Shown: positions 42,676 to 52,519 of the stretch, piece by piece | Layout of the letters: each line of letters begins with the position of its first letter | How positions within the stretch are numbered: position 1 is the first letter of the stretch | Source: an uncultured Planctomycetia bacterium | GTDB taxonomy: Bacteria > Planctomycetota > UBA1135 > GCA-002686595 | Assembly: GCA_938003765.1 (NCBI GenBank) | Contig: CALKYE010000063.1 | Span: forward strand, 1-56,753 | Reading direction: 5' to 3' | Length of the DNA: 56,753 nt | Made by a program: the position numbers and the translations under genes | The notes under the pieces: model-generated | The model's database searches: none | Told to the model about the DNA's origin: nothing | What the model saw: only the letters and a program-made list of their open reading frames with translations

Positions 42676-43748
42676 GAACGGCCTCCGGCGGGCTCGGCCT
42701 GCTTGTACTCGATCAGCTTCGAGCGTTTGCCGCGCAGCACGTCGAGGGCGTAGCGCGCGAGCCCCTGCGTCTCGGGGAACTTGCCGAGCACGCAGAACAC
42801 TCCGTACAGACTCGCGTGCGACGGCGCGTCGCCGCGTCGCATGCGGTAGGCCCGCGCGCGCCACGCAGGCAGCGTGTACAGCGCGAGCAGCGCCATCACC
42901 GCGAGGCCCGCAGCGAGCGGAATCGACACGCCCGACGCGCTCAGCGCGAGCGCACCCGCGACAGCCGCGATCGGCGCGCCGAACGACCAGACCAGCGCGC
43001 TGAGCGCGCGCCGCCGCCGCACGCGGCCGAGGTCGGTGTGCTCGCGGCCGCGCCACTGCGCGTAGGTGTAGCCCGCGCGCACCGTGCGGCCCCACCACTG
43101 CGCCCAGCGCGTGATCGCCGCGTCGTGCCAGGTCATGTCCGCGTCCACGCGCGCGATGTCGAACCCGGCGGAGCGCAGGCGCTGGCTCAAGTCGGGGTCC
43201 TCACCGGCGATCAGCGCGGCGTCGAAACCTCCCACCGCGCGGAACGCTGCGACGCGCATCAGCGAGTCGCCGCCGACGTCCGCGCCGCGACCCGGCTCGG
43301 TGTTCCACTCCATGTCGCACAGACGGTTGTAGGGCGAGCGATCGGGGAACATCTCGCGCCGGCGACCGCAGACCGCGCCTAGACGCGGATCGGCGCGCAA
43401 CTCCGCGAGCCCGCGCGCGAGCCACTCGCTCACGAGCACGCAGTCGCCGTCGAGGAACTGCACGTACGCGAGCGCGGGGTCGAGCTCGAGCAGTCGCGCG
43501 ACACCGGCGTTGCGCCCGCGAGCGGCGGTGAACGGCGCGGAGCGGTCGAGCTCGACGACCTCGACGCGGCGCGAGTGCGCCAGCGCGACACTTCCATCGC
43601 TCGATCCCGAGTCGACGTACACCACGCGCGCGTCGAGCCCGTCGAGCGCGTCGAGGCAGCGCCGCAGCCGTTCGCCTTCGTTGCGCCCGACCACCACCAC
43701 GCCGACTCGCTCGCTCGCGGCGACAGGGGCAGTGGGGCGCGAACTCAT
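42672..43748 (-). CDS. Membrane-associated GT2 family glycosyltransferase, 358 aa
   Basis: GT-A domain: VGVVVVGRNEGERLRRCLDA, VVYVDSGSSDGSVALA, AYVQFLDGDCVLVSEWL and the acceptor/metal segment IAGEDPDLSQRLRSAGFD. Two to three hydrophobic helices follow at residues ~250-300 (SALVWSFGAPIAAVAGALAL, IPLAAGLAVMALLALYTLPA), as in membrane GT2 enzymes that use a polyprenyl-linked sugar or acceptor. ATG 43748, 38 bases after the polyketide synthase stop, and overlapping the deacetylase start. Second gene of the PKS operon. Confidence 0.87.
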   Translation of the reverse strand: MSSRPTAPVAASERVGVVVVGRNEGERLRRCLDALDGLDARVVYVDSGSSDGSVALAHSRRVEVVELDRSAPFTAARGRNAGVARLLELDPALAYVQFLDGDCVLVSEWLARGLAELRADPRLGAVCGRRREMFPDRSPYNRLCDMEWNTEPGRGADVGGDSLMRVAAFRAVGGFDAALIAGEDPDLSQRLRSAGFDIARVDADMTWHDAAITRWAQWWGRTVRAGYTYAQWRGREHTDLGRVRRRRALSALVWSFGAPIAAVAGALALSASGVSIPLAAGLAVMALLALYTLPAWRARAYRMRRGDAPSHASLYGVFCVLGKFPETQGLARYALDVLRGKRSKLIEYKQAEPAGGRS

Positions 43749-43786
43749 CGGACAACTCGCAGGGAGACAGTCGGTGGGGCGGCGGC

Positions 43787-46700
43787 TCAGGCGCCGGCGC
43801 TCTGCGTCGAGCGCGAGCGCGCCGTCGAGCGATCGGCTTGCGCCAGACGCTCGCGCATGCGCTGCGCCAGCACGCGAACGTTGGGCTCGAGCACCATGCT
43901 GTCATGGTTGCCCGGCGTCGTGTGCACTTCCACTCCCGCGCTGCAGTAGGGCCCCCAACCGTTGAGCGCTTCGACCCAACTGCCCTTGGAGTTCACCACG
44001 TGATCGGGCCCGAGGCGGTAGACCTCCTCGAGCGGCGGGCGGAAGAGCGCCACGGTTCCGCCGTAGGGCCGGATCGTGTACAGCTCCAGCGCGCGGTAGA
44101 AGGCCGCTTCGATGTTCTCGGTGCGGAAGTCGAACGGGCGCAGCTTGGCGAGCGGTCGATTGAGCGCCTTGCGCCACTGCGCGGCCTTGCCCGACCACTT
44201 GCGCTTGATCGCCTCGGTGAAGTAGCCCACGCCCTGGCGCGCGATGCGCTGGCGCGCGAGTTCGAGGCGCTTGGAGTACGTCAGCTCCGGCTCGCGCGTC
44301 GTCGGCGTGTCGAGGAACACGAGCAGCGCGACCTCTTCGCCCGCGGCGGTGAGCTGCTGCGCCATCTCGTACGCGGTGATGCCGCCGCCCGAGTAGCCGC
44401 CGATCAGGTACGGCCCGTGCGGCTGCGCCTGGCGCACTTCGCGCAGGTAGTCGGCCGCCATCGCCTCGAACGTGTCGTGCGGCTGCGACTTGCCGTCGAG
44501 CCCGCGCGCCTGGATGCCGAACACCGGCCGGTCGACGCCCAGGTGCCCCGCGAGGTGCCGCAGGTTCATGATGTTCCCGTACATCCCCGCGACGAGGAAG
44601 AACGGCGTCGCGGCCGGCGGCTGGCCCGCGTGCAGCGGAACGAGCAGCTCGAAGCGCGGCTTGGCCGGTAGCGCGGCGGCGGTCCCATCGCCCGCGTCCT
44701 GCGGCGCGCTCTCGCCGAGGTCCGCGCGCAGCTTCGCCGCGAGCGACTCGATCGTCGGCGCCTCGAACAGCACCGAGATCGGGTACTCGAGCTTGTAGAG
44801 CTTCTTCACGCGCGCGAACAGGCGCACGGCGACCAGCGAGTAGCCGCCGAGTTCGAAGAAGTTGTCCTGCGCCCCGACGCGTTCGGCGCCGAGCAGCTCC
44901 TGCCAGATCGCCGCGAGGCTGCGTTCGAGTTCGTCGCGGGGCGCGACGAAGTTCGGCGCCGCGTGCGTCGTCGCGCTCGGGCTGGCGACCGGGCGCGCGG
45001 CGTTGCGCTCGATCTCGCTCGCGAGGGTGTCGAAGGCGATCGACGAGACCAACACGCGCGAGCCTTGGTTCGCCAGCGCATGCCTCAGCGCCCGCGCGCC
45101 CTCGTCGGGGTTGATCCCGTGCGCGATCAACCGCGCGAGCGGGCCTTCCTCGTCGGGCAGCGTCGCCACGCGCCGCTCGTCGTCGCCCGCCAGCGCTGAG
45201 GTGTCCGTCAGCCGGCGCAGCGCGAACTCCTCGACCTCGACGAGCACGCGCCCGCCCTCGTCGGCGATGGCGACGTCGACCAGCGCGATGTCGGCGTTGG
45301 CCGGCTTGCGCGCCGAGAGCCGCGCGCGGACGACGAGTCGCGGCGCGAGCGGAGCATGGACGAGCACGCGCTTGTAGGCGAGCGGCGCGTAGAACTCGCC
45401 GCGCTCGACGCGGCCTTCGATCAGCTCGAGCCCCATGCCGGTCGCCATGTCGAGCAGCGCGGGATGCAGCGTGAACTGCGCGAGGTCCGCGGAGTACGCG
45501 CTCGGCAACTCGAGCGTCGCCAGCACGTGGTCGCGCGCGCGCGACAGGCGGTCGACGTTGGCCCAGCGCGGACCGAAGCGCAGGTGCGAGCCCTGCGAGG
45601 CCAGCGCGCGGCTCTGTCCGGAGAACGTCGCGCCCTCGAGCGGCAGCGTCTGCGGCGCGGGCGCGGCGTTCACCAGGTGCGCCTGCGCGTGCAACTGCCA
45701 GGCTTCGTCGCCGTCCTCGACGCCGCGGCTGGAGATCGAGCCGTTCCAGCCGTCGCCGCTGCGCTCCAGACGCACGCGCACTTCGCGGATCTCGTCGTCG
45801 CGCAAGCGCAGCGGCGAGAGGAAGCTCACGTCGCGCAACTCGAGCGCCTCGGACCAGCCCAGTCCTTCGCGCGCGGCGCTGTGGAGCAGCTGCAAGTGCG
45901 CGACACCCGGCGCGAGCGCGGCGCCGTTCGCGAGCCGGTGCTCGCCGTACACCCACTGCCCGGCGACCGAGTGCTCGGACAGGAACACGATCTCGTCGGG
46001 GCCGGCGTCGAAGCGTCGCCCCAGGAGCGCGTGCGCCGCGCCGGACGCCGCCGTCAACTCGCGCGCGGGCTCGCCGGCGCTGCGCGCAGTCATGCCGACC
46101 TGATTCCACACACCCCACGCGATCGAGAGCGTGCGCCCGGCGCCGCGCGCGGTGCGGTGCTCGGCGAAGGCGTCGAGGAAGGCGTTGGCCGCGGCGTAGT
46201 CGACCTGGCCCGCCGGTCCGAGCGCGGCGCTGGTCGAAGAGCACACCGCGAAGAAGTCGAGCTCGTCGTGCGGCAGCAACTCGTCGAGCAGGATCGCGCC
46301 GTGCACCTTGGGCGTGAACACGCGGTCGACGCCGGCGGGCGTCTTGATCTGCAGCGGTCCGTCGTCGAGCGCGCCGGCCGCGTGGAACACGGCGTGGATT
46401 GCGCCGAAGCGCTGCTCGACCTCGGCCACCACGCGCCGCATGTCCTCGATGTTGGCGACGTCGCCGCGCTCGACGAGCACTTCGCTGCCCAGCGCTTCGA
46501 GCGCGAGCAGCTTGCGGATCTGTCGCGACGTCGCGTCGCGCGCTGAGTGCTCGGTGAGCCAGCGCTCCCACTCGCCTCGCGCGGGGAAGCGCCGGCGCGA
46601 GAGCAGCACCAGGCGCGCCTTCGAGCTGCGCGCGAACTCCTCGGCGGCGACCATCGCGACGCCGCCCAGGCCGCCGGTGATCAGGCACACGCCGCGTTCG

Positions 46701-49700
46701 CGCAGCGCGGGGCGCGCGCCGGGTTGCGGAGCGGGCACGGGTTCGAAGTCGAGTTCGTGGAGCACGCCCTCGCGCAGCGCGAACACGCCGTTCCCGGCGA
46801 GCCTCGTGATCTGGTCGACCAGTCGCAGCGTCGCTTCGTCGGCCGCGCCCTTCGCGCGACGCCGCGGGCTCTCGGGCAGCACGATGTCGATGCTCGCGCA
46901 GCTCACGCCGGGCAACTCGCGCGGCAACACGCGGCACGGGCCGAGCGCGGTGGCCTTGGCGGGGTTGCTCAACGGCTCGTCGTCGACGCGCTGCATGCCG
47001 CTGGAGACGACGTCGATGTGCACCGGGTGCTCGAGCGTGAGCGCGCCCAGCGCCTGGCCGAGGAACAGCAGGCTGTAGAAGCCGTGCTCGAGGCACCAGT
47101 GGAAGAAGGTCGTGGTGACCGCGGTGCTCTCGTCGCCCGTCACGAGCCAGGTGTGCGCGATGTGCGTCGGGAGCCGTTCCTCGCGCGCGAGCTCTTCGAG
47201 CAGTTGCGCGTAGTGCTCGCGCTCCTGCGGAACGAGCGTGTAGTGGTCGGGCGCGAGGCGCTCGTACTGATCGCTGGGGTGGACGATCACGACGCTCGCG
47301 CCGCGTTCGACCAGGCGATGGGCGAGCATGTCCCCCACGCCTTCGACCTGCGCGAACACCAGCCAGCGCTCGCCCACCGCCGTCGCGGCCGCGTCGCCGG
47401 GCTCGTCCACCCGTCGCCAGCGCGGTTCGTAGAACCAGCGCGAGACGTCGGGTTCCTTCACCAGGCTCGCGCTCGTCGCAACGCGCTGCGCGGGAGTGGC
47501 CTCGATCCAGTGGCGCTGGCGTTCGAACGGATACGTCGGCAACGACACGCGTCGGCCGCCCGCGTCGCCCGCGAGCGCGCGCCAGTCGATCGCGAGCCCG
47601 GCGCACCACAGCCGGCCGAGCACGCCGAGCGCGAACTCGACGTCGGACACGGCTTCGTCGCGGTGGCGCAGCGACGAGAAGACGTTCTTCGCCGCCGCGG
47701 GCGAGCACTGCAGCCGCACGAGCGAGCTGAGCGTGTTGCCCGGCCCGACTTCCAGCAGCACGCGCTCACCTCCGGCCAGCACCGTCTCGACGCCCTTGGC
47801 GAACTGCACGGTGTTGCGCAGGTGGCGCGCCCAGTACTCGGGGCTCGTGGCCTCCTCGTCGCTCAGCCAGTTGCCGGTGAGGTTGGAGACGATCGGGATC
47901 TTGGGCGGCGAGAGCTGGATGCGCCGCAGGTAGGCGGTGAACTCCGGCAGCACGCCCTCGACGAGCGTCGAGTGGGCTGCGATCGAGATGTGGATGCGCC
48001 GGAACTCGACGCCGCGCCGCTCGAGTTCGACCGCGAGCGCGTCGAGCGCGTGCGTCGGCCCCGACGCGACGCACAGCTTGGGCGCGTTGACGACGCCGAG
48101 CGACAGCTCGGAGCCCAGCAGCGGCTGCAACTCGGCGGGAGCGAGCTCGACGCTCAACATTCCTCCCTCGGGCGCGCGTTCGAACAGCTCGCCGCGCAGC
48201 GCGACCAGTCCCAGCGCGTCGCGCGGGCTCATCACGCCGGCGATGCACGCCGCGGTGTTCTCGCCCATGCTGTGGCCGAGCAACGCCGTGGGCGTGAGGC
48301 CCCAGCTCATCCACAACTTCGCGAGCGCGTACTCGGTGATGAACAGCGCCGGCAGTTGCAGCGCGGGTCGCGCGAACAGCTTGGCCGCTTCCTCGAGCTC
48401 GCCCGCCGCGGGATCCAGCAGGCGTCGGATCGGTTCGCGCACGGTCGGAGCGAGCCACGCGAGGCAGCGCTCGACTTCCTCGCGGTACACGCGCTCGTTG
48501 CGGTGCAGCTCGCGGCCCATGGCGGGGTACTGCGCGCCGCCGCCGGGCAGCAGGAACACGAGCGAGCCCGGCGCGGCGGGCGCGAGCGTCGACGACCCCG
48601 CGGCGGTGAGCTTCTCGAGCGCGTCGGCGCGGTCGCGCGCGACGATCGCGCGGCGTCGCGCGAAGCCCTTGCGGCCGACCTGCAACGTCCAGGCGACGTC
48701 GGCGAGCGCGAGCTCCGGCTCGGACTCCAAGTGCGCGGCGAGGTTCTGCGCCGCTTGCGCGAGCGCGGTCTCCGTGCGCGCGGAGAGCACCAGCAGTTGC
48801 GGCTCGCGCGCGGGTTGGCTCGGCGCGCGCGCCGGCGCTTCCTCGAGGATCGCGAACGCGTTGGTGCCGCCCACGCCCAGCGAGTTCACCGCCGCGCGCC
48901 GCGGCTCGGCGTCGACGCGCTCCCACTCGCGCAGCGCGCCGGCGACGAAGAACGGGGAGCTCTCGAACTCGATGTTCGGGTTGGGGCGCTCGTAGTGCAG
49001 CGTCGCCGGGATCTTCCCGTGCTTCAGCGCGAGCGCGACCTTGATGAGGCTGGCCACGCCGGCGGCCGTGTCGAGGTGCCCGATGTTGCTCTTGACCGAG
49101 CCCAGCGCGCAGAACTGCCGCGCGTCGGTCGAAGTGCGGAACGCGCGCGTCAGCGCCGCGACCTCGATCGGATCCCCCACCGCCGTCGCCGTGCCGTGCG
49201 CCTCGACGTACCGAATCGAGCGCGCATCGACGCCGCTGAGGCGAAGCGCTTCGGCCACCGCCGCGGCCTGGCCGTCGACGCTCGGCGCGAGGTAGCCGAC
49301 CTTGCGCGCGCCGTCGTTGTTGATCGCCGTGCCGCGGATCACCGCGTAGATGTGATCGCCGTCCTCGAGCGCATCGCTCATGCGCCGCAGGACGACCACT
49401 CCGGCGCCGCTGCCGAAGATCGTGCCCTTCGAGCGCGCCTCGAACGGCCGGCAGCGACCGTCCGGCGTGAGGATCTCGTTCTCGTGGTAGAGGTAGCCGA
49501 TGCGGTGCGGCAACTGGATCGTCACGCCGCCCGCGAGCGCCATGTCGCACTCGCCGCTGAGCAGGCTCTGGCAAGCGACGTGCGTCGCCACCAGCGAAGT
49601 CGAGCAGGCCGTCTGAACGTTCACGCTCGGCCCGCGCAGGTCGAAGTTGTACGAGACGCGCGTGGTGAGGAAGTCCTTGTCGTTGCCGGTGTGGCGCAGC

Positions 49701-50158
49701 AGGAACAGGCCGACGCTCTCGAGCAACTCGCGGTTCGAGAGCACGTTGAAGGCCATGTAGGCCGCCATCCCCGAACCCGCGAACACTCCGATCGGGCCGC
49801 GGAAGTTCTCGGGCGTGTGACCGGCGTCTTCGAGCGCTTCCCAGCAGCACTCGAGGAAGTGCCGGTGCTGCGGATCGAGGATCGAGGCGTCTTTGGGCGA
49901 GAAGCCGAAGAAGGGCGCGTCGAAGTGCTCCATCCCGTCGAGCACCACGCCCGAGCGCACGTAGTTCGCGCGCCGCAGCAGCGCGGCGTCGACTCCGCGC
50001 TCGCGCAGCTCTTCTTCGGTGAAGTTGCGCACCGACTCGAGGCCCTCGCACAGGTTGCGCCAGAAGGCGCGCGGCTGAGGTGCGTCGGGCAGGTGGCAAG
50101 CCATCCCGACGATCGCGATGTCGGTCGGGGAGGGCTCGTAGGCGTGGGGAACGGTCAT
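43787..50158 (-). CDS. Type I polyketide synthase, KS-AT-KR-DH-ACP-TE, 2123 aa
   Basis: Multidomain synthase. KS ~11-440 with Cys185 (VQTACSTSL), His321 (VEAHGTATAVGDP) and His361 (SNIGHLD). AT ~530-850 with Ser630 (GHSMGE) and IAAHS at 726-730 in the specificity loop, suggesting malonyl-type extension. A KR structural part lies at ~930-1130 and the catalytic KR at ~1155-1350 (GGLGG 1162-1166, Ser1307/1308, Tyr1321, Asn1325). A DH-like fold fills ~1385-1655 with His1407 and Asp1570; its His-Pro motif has one extra residue. ACP ~1740-1810 with pantetheine Ser1774 (LGGYSLVAV). TE ~1850-2115 with Ser1923 (GGYSGGG), Asp1950 and His2085. No ER or methyltransferase. First gene of an operon with polysaccharide genes. 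Product unknown. Confidence 0.93.
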   Translation of the reverse strand: MTVPHAYEPSPTDIAIVGMACHLPDAPQPRAFWRNLCEGLESVRNFTEEELRERGVDAALLRRANYVRSGVVLDGMEHFDAPFFGFSPKDASILDPQHRHFLECCWEALEDAGHTPENFRGPIGVFAGSGMAAYMAFNVLSNRELLESVGLFLLRHTGNDKDFLTTRVSYNFDLRGPSVNVQTACSTSLVATHVACQSLLSGECDMALAGGVTIQLPHRIGYLYHENEILTPDGRCRPFEARSKGTIFGSGAGVVVLRRMSDALEDGDHIYAVIRGTAINNDGARKVGYLAPSVDGQAAAVAEALRLSGVDARSIRYVEAHGTATAVGDPIEVAALTRAFRTSTDARQFCALGSVKSNIGHLDTAAGVASLIKVALALKHGKIPATLHYERPNPNIEFESSPFFVAGALREWERVDAEPRRAAVNSLGVGGTNAFAILEEAPARAPSQPAREPQLLVLSARTETALAQAAQNLAAHLESEPELALADVAWTLQVGRKGFARRRAIVARDRADALEKLTAAGSSTLAPAAPGSLVFLLPGGGAQYPAMGRELHRNERVYREEVERCLAWLAPTVREPIRRLLDPAAGELEEAAKLFARPALQLPALFITEYALAKLWMSWGLTPTALLGHSMGENTAACIAGVMSPRDALGLVALRGELFERAPEGGMLSVELAPAELQPLLGSELSLGVVNAPKLCVASGPTHALDALAVELERRGVEFRRIHISIAAHSTLVEGVLPEFTAYLRRIQLSPPKIPIVSNLTGNWLSDEEATSPEYWARHLRNTVQFAKGVETVLAGGERVLLEVGPGNTLSSLVRLQCSPAAAKNVFSSLRHRDEAVSDVEFALGVLGRLWCAGLAIDWRALAGDAGGRRVSLPTYPFERQRHWIEATPAQRVATSASLVKEPDVSRWFYEPRWRRVDEPGDAAATAVGERWLVFAQVEGVGDMLAHRLVERGASVVIVHPSDQYERLAPDHYTLVPQEREHYAQLLEELAREERLPTHIAHTWLVTGDESTAVTTTFFHWCLEHGFYSLLFLGQALGALTLEHPVHIDVVSSGMQRVDDEPLSNPAKATALGPCRVLPRELPGVSCASIDIVLPESPRRRAKGAADEATLRLVDQITRLAGNGVFALREGVLHELDFEPVPAPQPGARPALRERGVCLITGGLGGVAMVAAEEFARSSKARLVLLSRRRFPARGEWERWLTEHSARDATSRQIRKLLALEALGSEVLVERGDVANIEDMRRVVAEVEQRFGAIHAVFHAAGALDDGPLQIKTPAGVDRVFTPKVHGAILLDELLPHDELDFFAVCSSTSAALGPAGQVDYAAANAFLDAFAEHRTARGAGRTLSIAWGVWNQVGMTARSAGEPARELTAASGAAHALLGRRFDAGPDEIVFLSEHSVAGQWVYGEHRLANGAALAPGVAHLQLLHSAAREGLGWSEALELRDVSFLSPLRLRDDEIREVRVRLERSGDGWNGSISSRGVEDGDEAWQLHAQAHLVNAAPAPQTLPLEGATFSGQSRALASQGSHLRFGPRWANVDRLSRARDHVLATLELPSAYSADLAQFTLHPALLDMATGMGLELIEGRVERGEFYAPLAYKRVLVHAPLAPRLVVRARLSARKPANADIALVDVAIADEGGRVLVEVEEFALRRLTDTSALAGDDERRVATLPDEEGPLARLIAHGINPDEGARALRHALANQGSRVLVSSIAFDTLASEIERNAARPVASPSATTHAAPNFVAPRDELERSLAAIWQELLGAERVGAQDNFFELGGYSLVAVRLFARVKKLYKLEYPISVLFEAPTIESLAAKLRADLGESAPQDAGDGTAAALPAKPRFELLVPLHAGQPPAATPFFLVAGMYGNIMNLRHLAGHLGVDRPVFGIQARGLDGKSQPHDTFEAMAADYLREVRQAQPHGPYLIGGYSGGGITAYEMAQQLTAAGEEVALLVFLDTPTTREPELTYSKRLELARQRIARQGVGYFTEAIKRKWSGKAAQWRKALNRPLAKLRPFDFRTENIEAAFYRALELYTIRPYGGTVALFRPPLEEVYRLGPDHVVNSKGSWVEALNGWGPYCSAGVEVHTTPGNHDSMVLEPNVRVLAQRMRERLAQADRSTARSRSTQSAGA

Positions 50159-50587
50159 GGAGAGGGGGGCGAAACGGAGGCGCGAATCCGCCGCGCTCGG
50201 GGGAAGCGGCGCAACGGTCCTTCATCGGCTCGCGGCGCGGGCTCGGGCGAGCGTCACGGCGCGCGCGGAGGCGTGCGGCGCGCGCTGCAAGTTCGCGCGC
50301 AACAGGCAGCACGATAGCCCGCCCAGGGAGCGCTCCCCATAGGCCCGCGCCACGCTCACCGGCTCGCCGGCGGAGAAGCGGCTCGCGCGGGCGGAGCGGA
50401 AGGACTTTCTGACGGTTCGGTCATAGGAGCTCCGTCCACGCTCGAACGCCGAGCCCCAAAGCGCTCCACTATTCGCCCGCGCGCGGATCGACGCCTGCGG
50501 AATCCGAAAACGTCTCGCCCCCCATGCCCGCGTCCGCCCTACAGCTCGCGCCGCGCCGTCCCGCGGTCGCTTGAGCGCCCCACCACC
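50159..50587. other. Divergent control region between PKS and asnB operons
   Basis: 429 bases with no supported gene. It should hold both promoters. TATCGT (50317-50312, minus strand) is a -10 candidate for the PKS. A perfect 12-bp palindrome lies at 50326-50337 and GGAGCTCC at about 50427. TACAGC near 50538 could serve asnB. Confidence 0.4.
50326..50337. promoter_or_regulatory. Perfect palindrome GGGAGCGCTCCC, possible operator
   Basis: Lies directly upstream (9 bases on the minus strand) of the TATCGT -10 candidate of the PKS operon. A regulator here could control both divergent operons, but no regulator gene is linked. Confidence 0.3.
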
Positions 50588-52519
50588 ATGTGCGGCATCG
50601 CAGGAGTCGTCGGCGTGTTCGGCGCGAGCGTGATCGACGCGCTCGGCGCCGCAGCACGCGCCCAGGCCCACCGCGGGCCCGACGGCGCCGGCGCCTGGAC
50701 TTCGGGCCCGGACGAGGCGCTCCCTCGCGCGCACTTCGAGCACCGCCGCCTCTCGATCATCGACCTGTCGAGCGCGGCTGCGCAGCCGATGCGCCACGCC
50801 GCGAGCGGCGTCGTCGTGTGCTTCAACGGCGAGATCTACAACTTCCGCGAGTTGCGCTCGCGGCTCGAGCGCGAAGGCGCCGTGTTCCACACGCGCTCGG
50901 ACACCGAGGTGCTGCTCGAGGGCTACGTGCGTTGGGGCGAGGCCTGCCTCCAGCGCCTGCGCGGCATGTTCGCGCTCGCCGTGTTCGACCCCGCGCGGCG
51001 CTGCGTGTTGCTCGCGCGCGATCGACTCGGCGAGAAGCCGTTGTACTGGTCGCATGTGCGCGGACCGGGAGGCGCCCCGCTCGTCGTGTTCGCCTCCGAG
51101 GTGCGCGCGCTGCTCGCCTCGGGCCTCGTGGAGCGCAAGCTCTCCGCCGACGCGCTCGCCACCTACCTGTGGAACGGCTTCGTGTACGGACCGCAGTCGA
51201 TCGTCGAGGGCGTCCACGAGCTCCCGGCGGGTTCGTTCGCACGCATCGAGCTCGCCTCGCCGCGCGTCGAACCGCAGCGCTTCTGGCGCTTGCCGCAGGC
51301 CAGCGCGCGCCCGCTCGAACGCGCGGAACTGGCGGCGAAACTGCAGGAATCCGTGCGACTGCAGCTCGAGAGCGACGTGCCGCTCGGCGTGTTCCTCTCG
51401 GGCGGAGTCGACTCGAGCGCGGTCGCCAACCTCGCCGTGCGCGCCGGCCAGGGACAGGTGCGCACCTTCAACATCGCCTTCGACGTCGCGCAGTTCGACG
51501 AGTCGCCGCACGCGCGCGCGGTCGCCAGCGCGCTGGGCACGCAGCACACCGAGCTGCGCATCAGCGGCGAGAAGTTCCTCGGCTCGATCGAAGCCGCGTT
51601 GCGCGCGCTCGACCAGCCGACCTTCGACGGCGTGAACAGCTACGTGGTCAGCCGCGCCGTGCGCGATGCGGGCGTGGTCGTCGCGCTGGCCGGCACGGGA
51701 GGCGACGAGCTGTTCGGCGGCTACGCGAGCTTCCGACAGGTTCCGCGCGGTCGACGACTCGGTCGCAAGCTGGCGCACATGCCTCGCGCTCTCCGCAGCG
51801 GCGCAGTACGCGCGCTCGAGGCCGTGCGCGGCGGTGCGAGCGGCGGGTTCAAGCCGCAGACGCGCTGGGGCAAGCTCGGCGACGCGCTGGACGCCGACGG
51901 CGACGCGGTGGCGCTCTACCAAGTCGCGTACGCGCTGTTCTCGCGCGAGTTCCAACAGGAGCTGCGGCCGCAGCTCGGAGAGAGCGCGCCGTGGGGATTG
52001 CCCGCTGCGCGACGACGCGAGCTCGAAGAGCTGTGCGCGGGCCAGAGCGAGCTGCACGCCGTCAGCCTGCTCGAGCTGAGCGGCTTCCTCGGCGAGCGGC
52101 TCTTGCGCGACACCGACGCGGCCGGCATGGCCGCCTCGATCGAGGTGCGCCTGCCGCTGGTGGACTTCGAACTCGTCGAACTGGTCGCGGGCTACGAGTC
52201 GAGCGCGCGCTTCGAGCCGCTGGGCCGCAAGCAAGCGCTGCGCGACGCCGGACTCGCGGGACTCGATCCGGCGCTGTTCGAGCGCCCCAAGTCGGGCTTC
52301 GAGATGCCCTTCGACCGCTGGTGCCGCCAGGAGCTGGCCGCGACGATCGAATCCGTGCTCACGGACACGCAAGCCGTCGCCGCGGCCGGACTCGAGCCGC
52401 GCGCCGTCGCAAAGTTGTGGCGCGCGTTCCAAAGCGGCGCGCCCGGCCTCTACTGGACGCGCGTGTGGTCGCTCTTCGCTCTGGTGTGGTGGTGCCGCGA
52501 GCACCAGGTGCGCGCATGA
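50588..52519 (+). CDS. asnB: Glutamine-hydrolysing asparagine synthetase, AsnB type, 643 aa
   Basis: Two-domain amidotransferase. The N-terminal Ntn glutaminase has nucleophile Cys2 (MCGIAGVVG), AHRGPDGAG, HRRLSIIDLS, VCFNGEIYNF and RSDTEVLLEGY. The synthetase has the PP-loop SGGVDSS (271-277) and GTGGDELFGGY. Length is normal. In surface-glycan and non-ribosomal peptide loci, such enzymes often amidate a sugar acid or peptide carboxylate instead of making free Asn; which applies here is unknown. Divergent from the PKS; its stop overlaps the GT2 ATG, so it starts the operon leading to the NRPS. The ATG is fixed by Cys2. Confidence 0.93.
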   Translation: MCGIAGVVGVFGASVIDALGAAARAQAHRGPDGAGAWTSGPDEALPRAHFEHRRLSIIDLSSAAAQPMRHAASGVVVCFNGEIYNFRELRSRLEREGAVFHTRSDTEVLLEGYVRWGEACLQRLRGMFALAVFDPARRCVLLARDRLGEKPLYWSHVRGPGGAPLVVFASEVRALLASGLVERKLSADALATYLWNGFVYGPQSIVEGVHELPAGSFARIELASPRVEPQRFWRLPQASARPLERAELAAKLQESVRLQLESDVPLGVFLSGGVDSSAVANLAVRAGQGQVRTFNIAFDVAQFDESPHARAVASALGTQHTELRISGEKFLGSIEAALRALDQPTFDGVNSYVVSRAVRDAGVVVALAGTGGDELFGGYASFRQVPRGRRLGRKLAHMPRALRSGAVRALEAVRGGASGGFKPQTRWGKLGDALDADGDAVALYQVAYALFSREFQQELRPQLGESAPWGLPAARRRELEELCAGQSELHAVSLLELSGFLGERLLRDTDAAGMAASIEVRLPLVDFELVELVAGYESSARFEPLGRKQALRDAGLAGLDPALFERPKSGFEMPFDRWCRQELAATIESVLTDTQAVAAAGLEPRAVAKLWRAFQSGAPGLYWTRVWSLFALVWWCREHQVRA

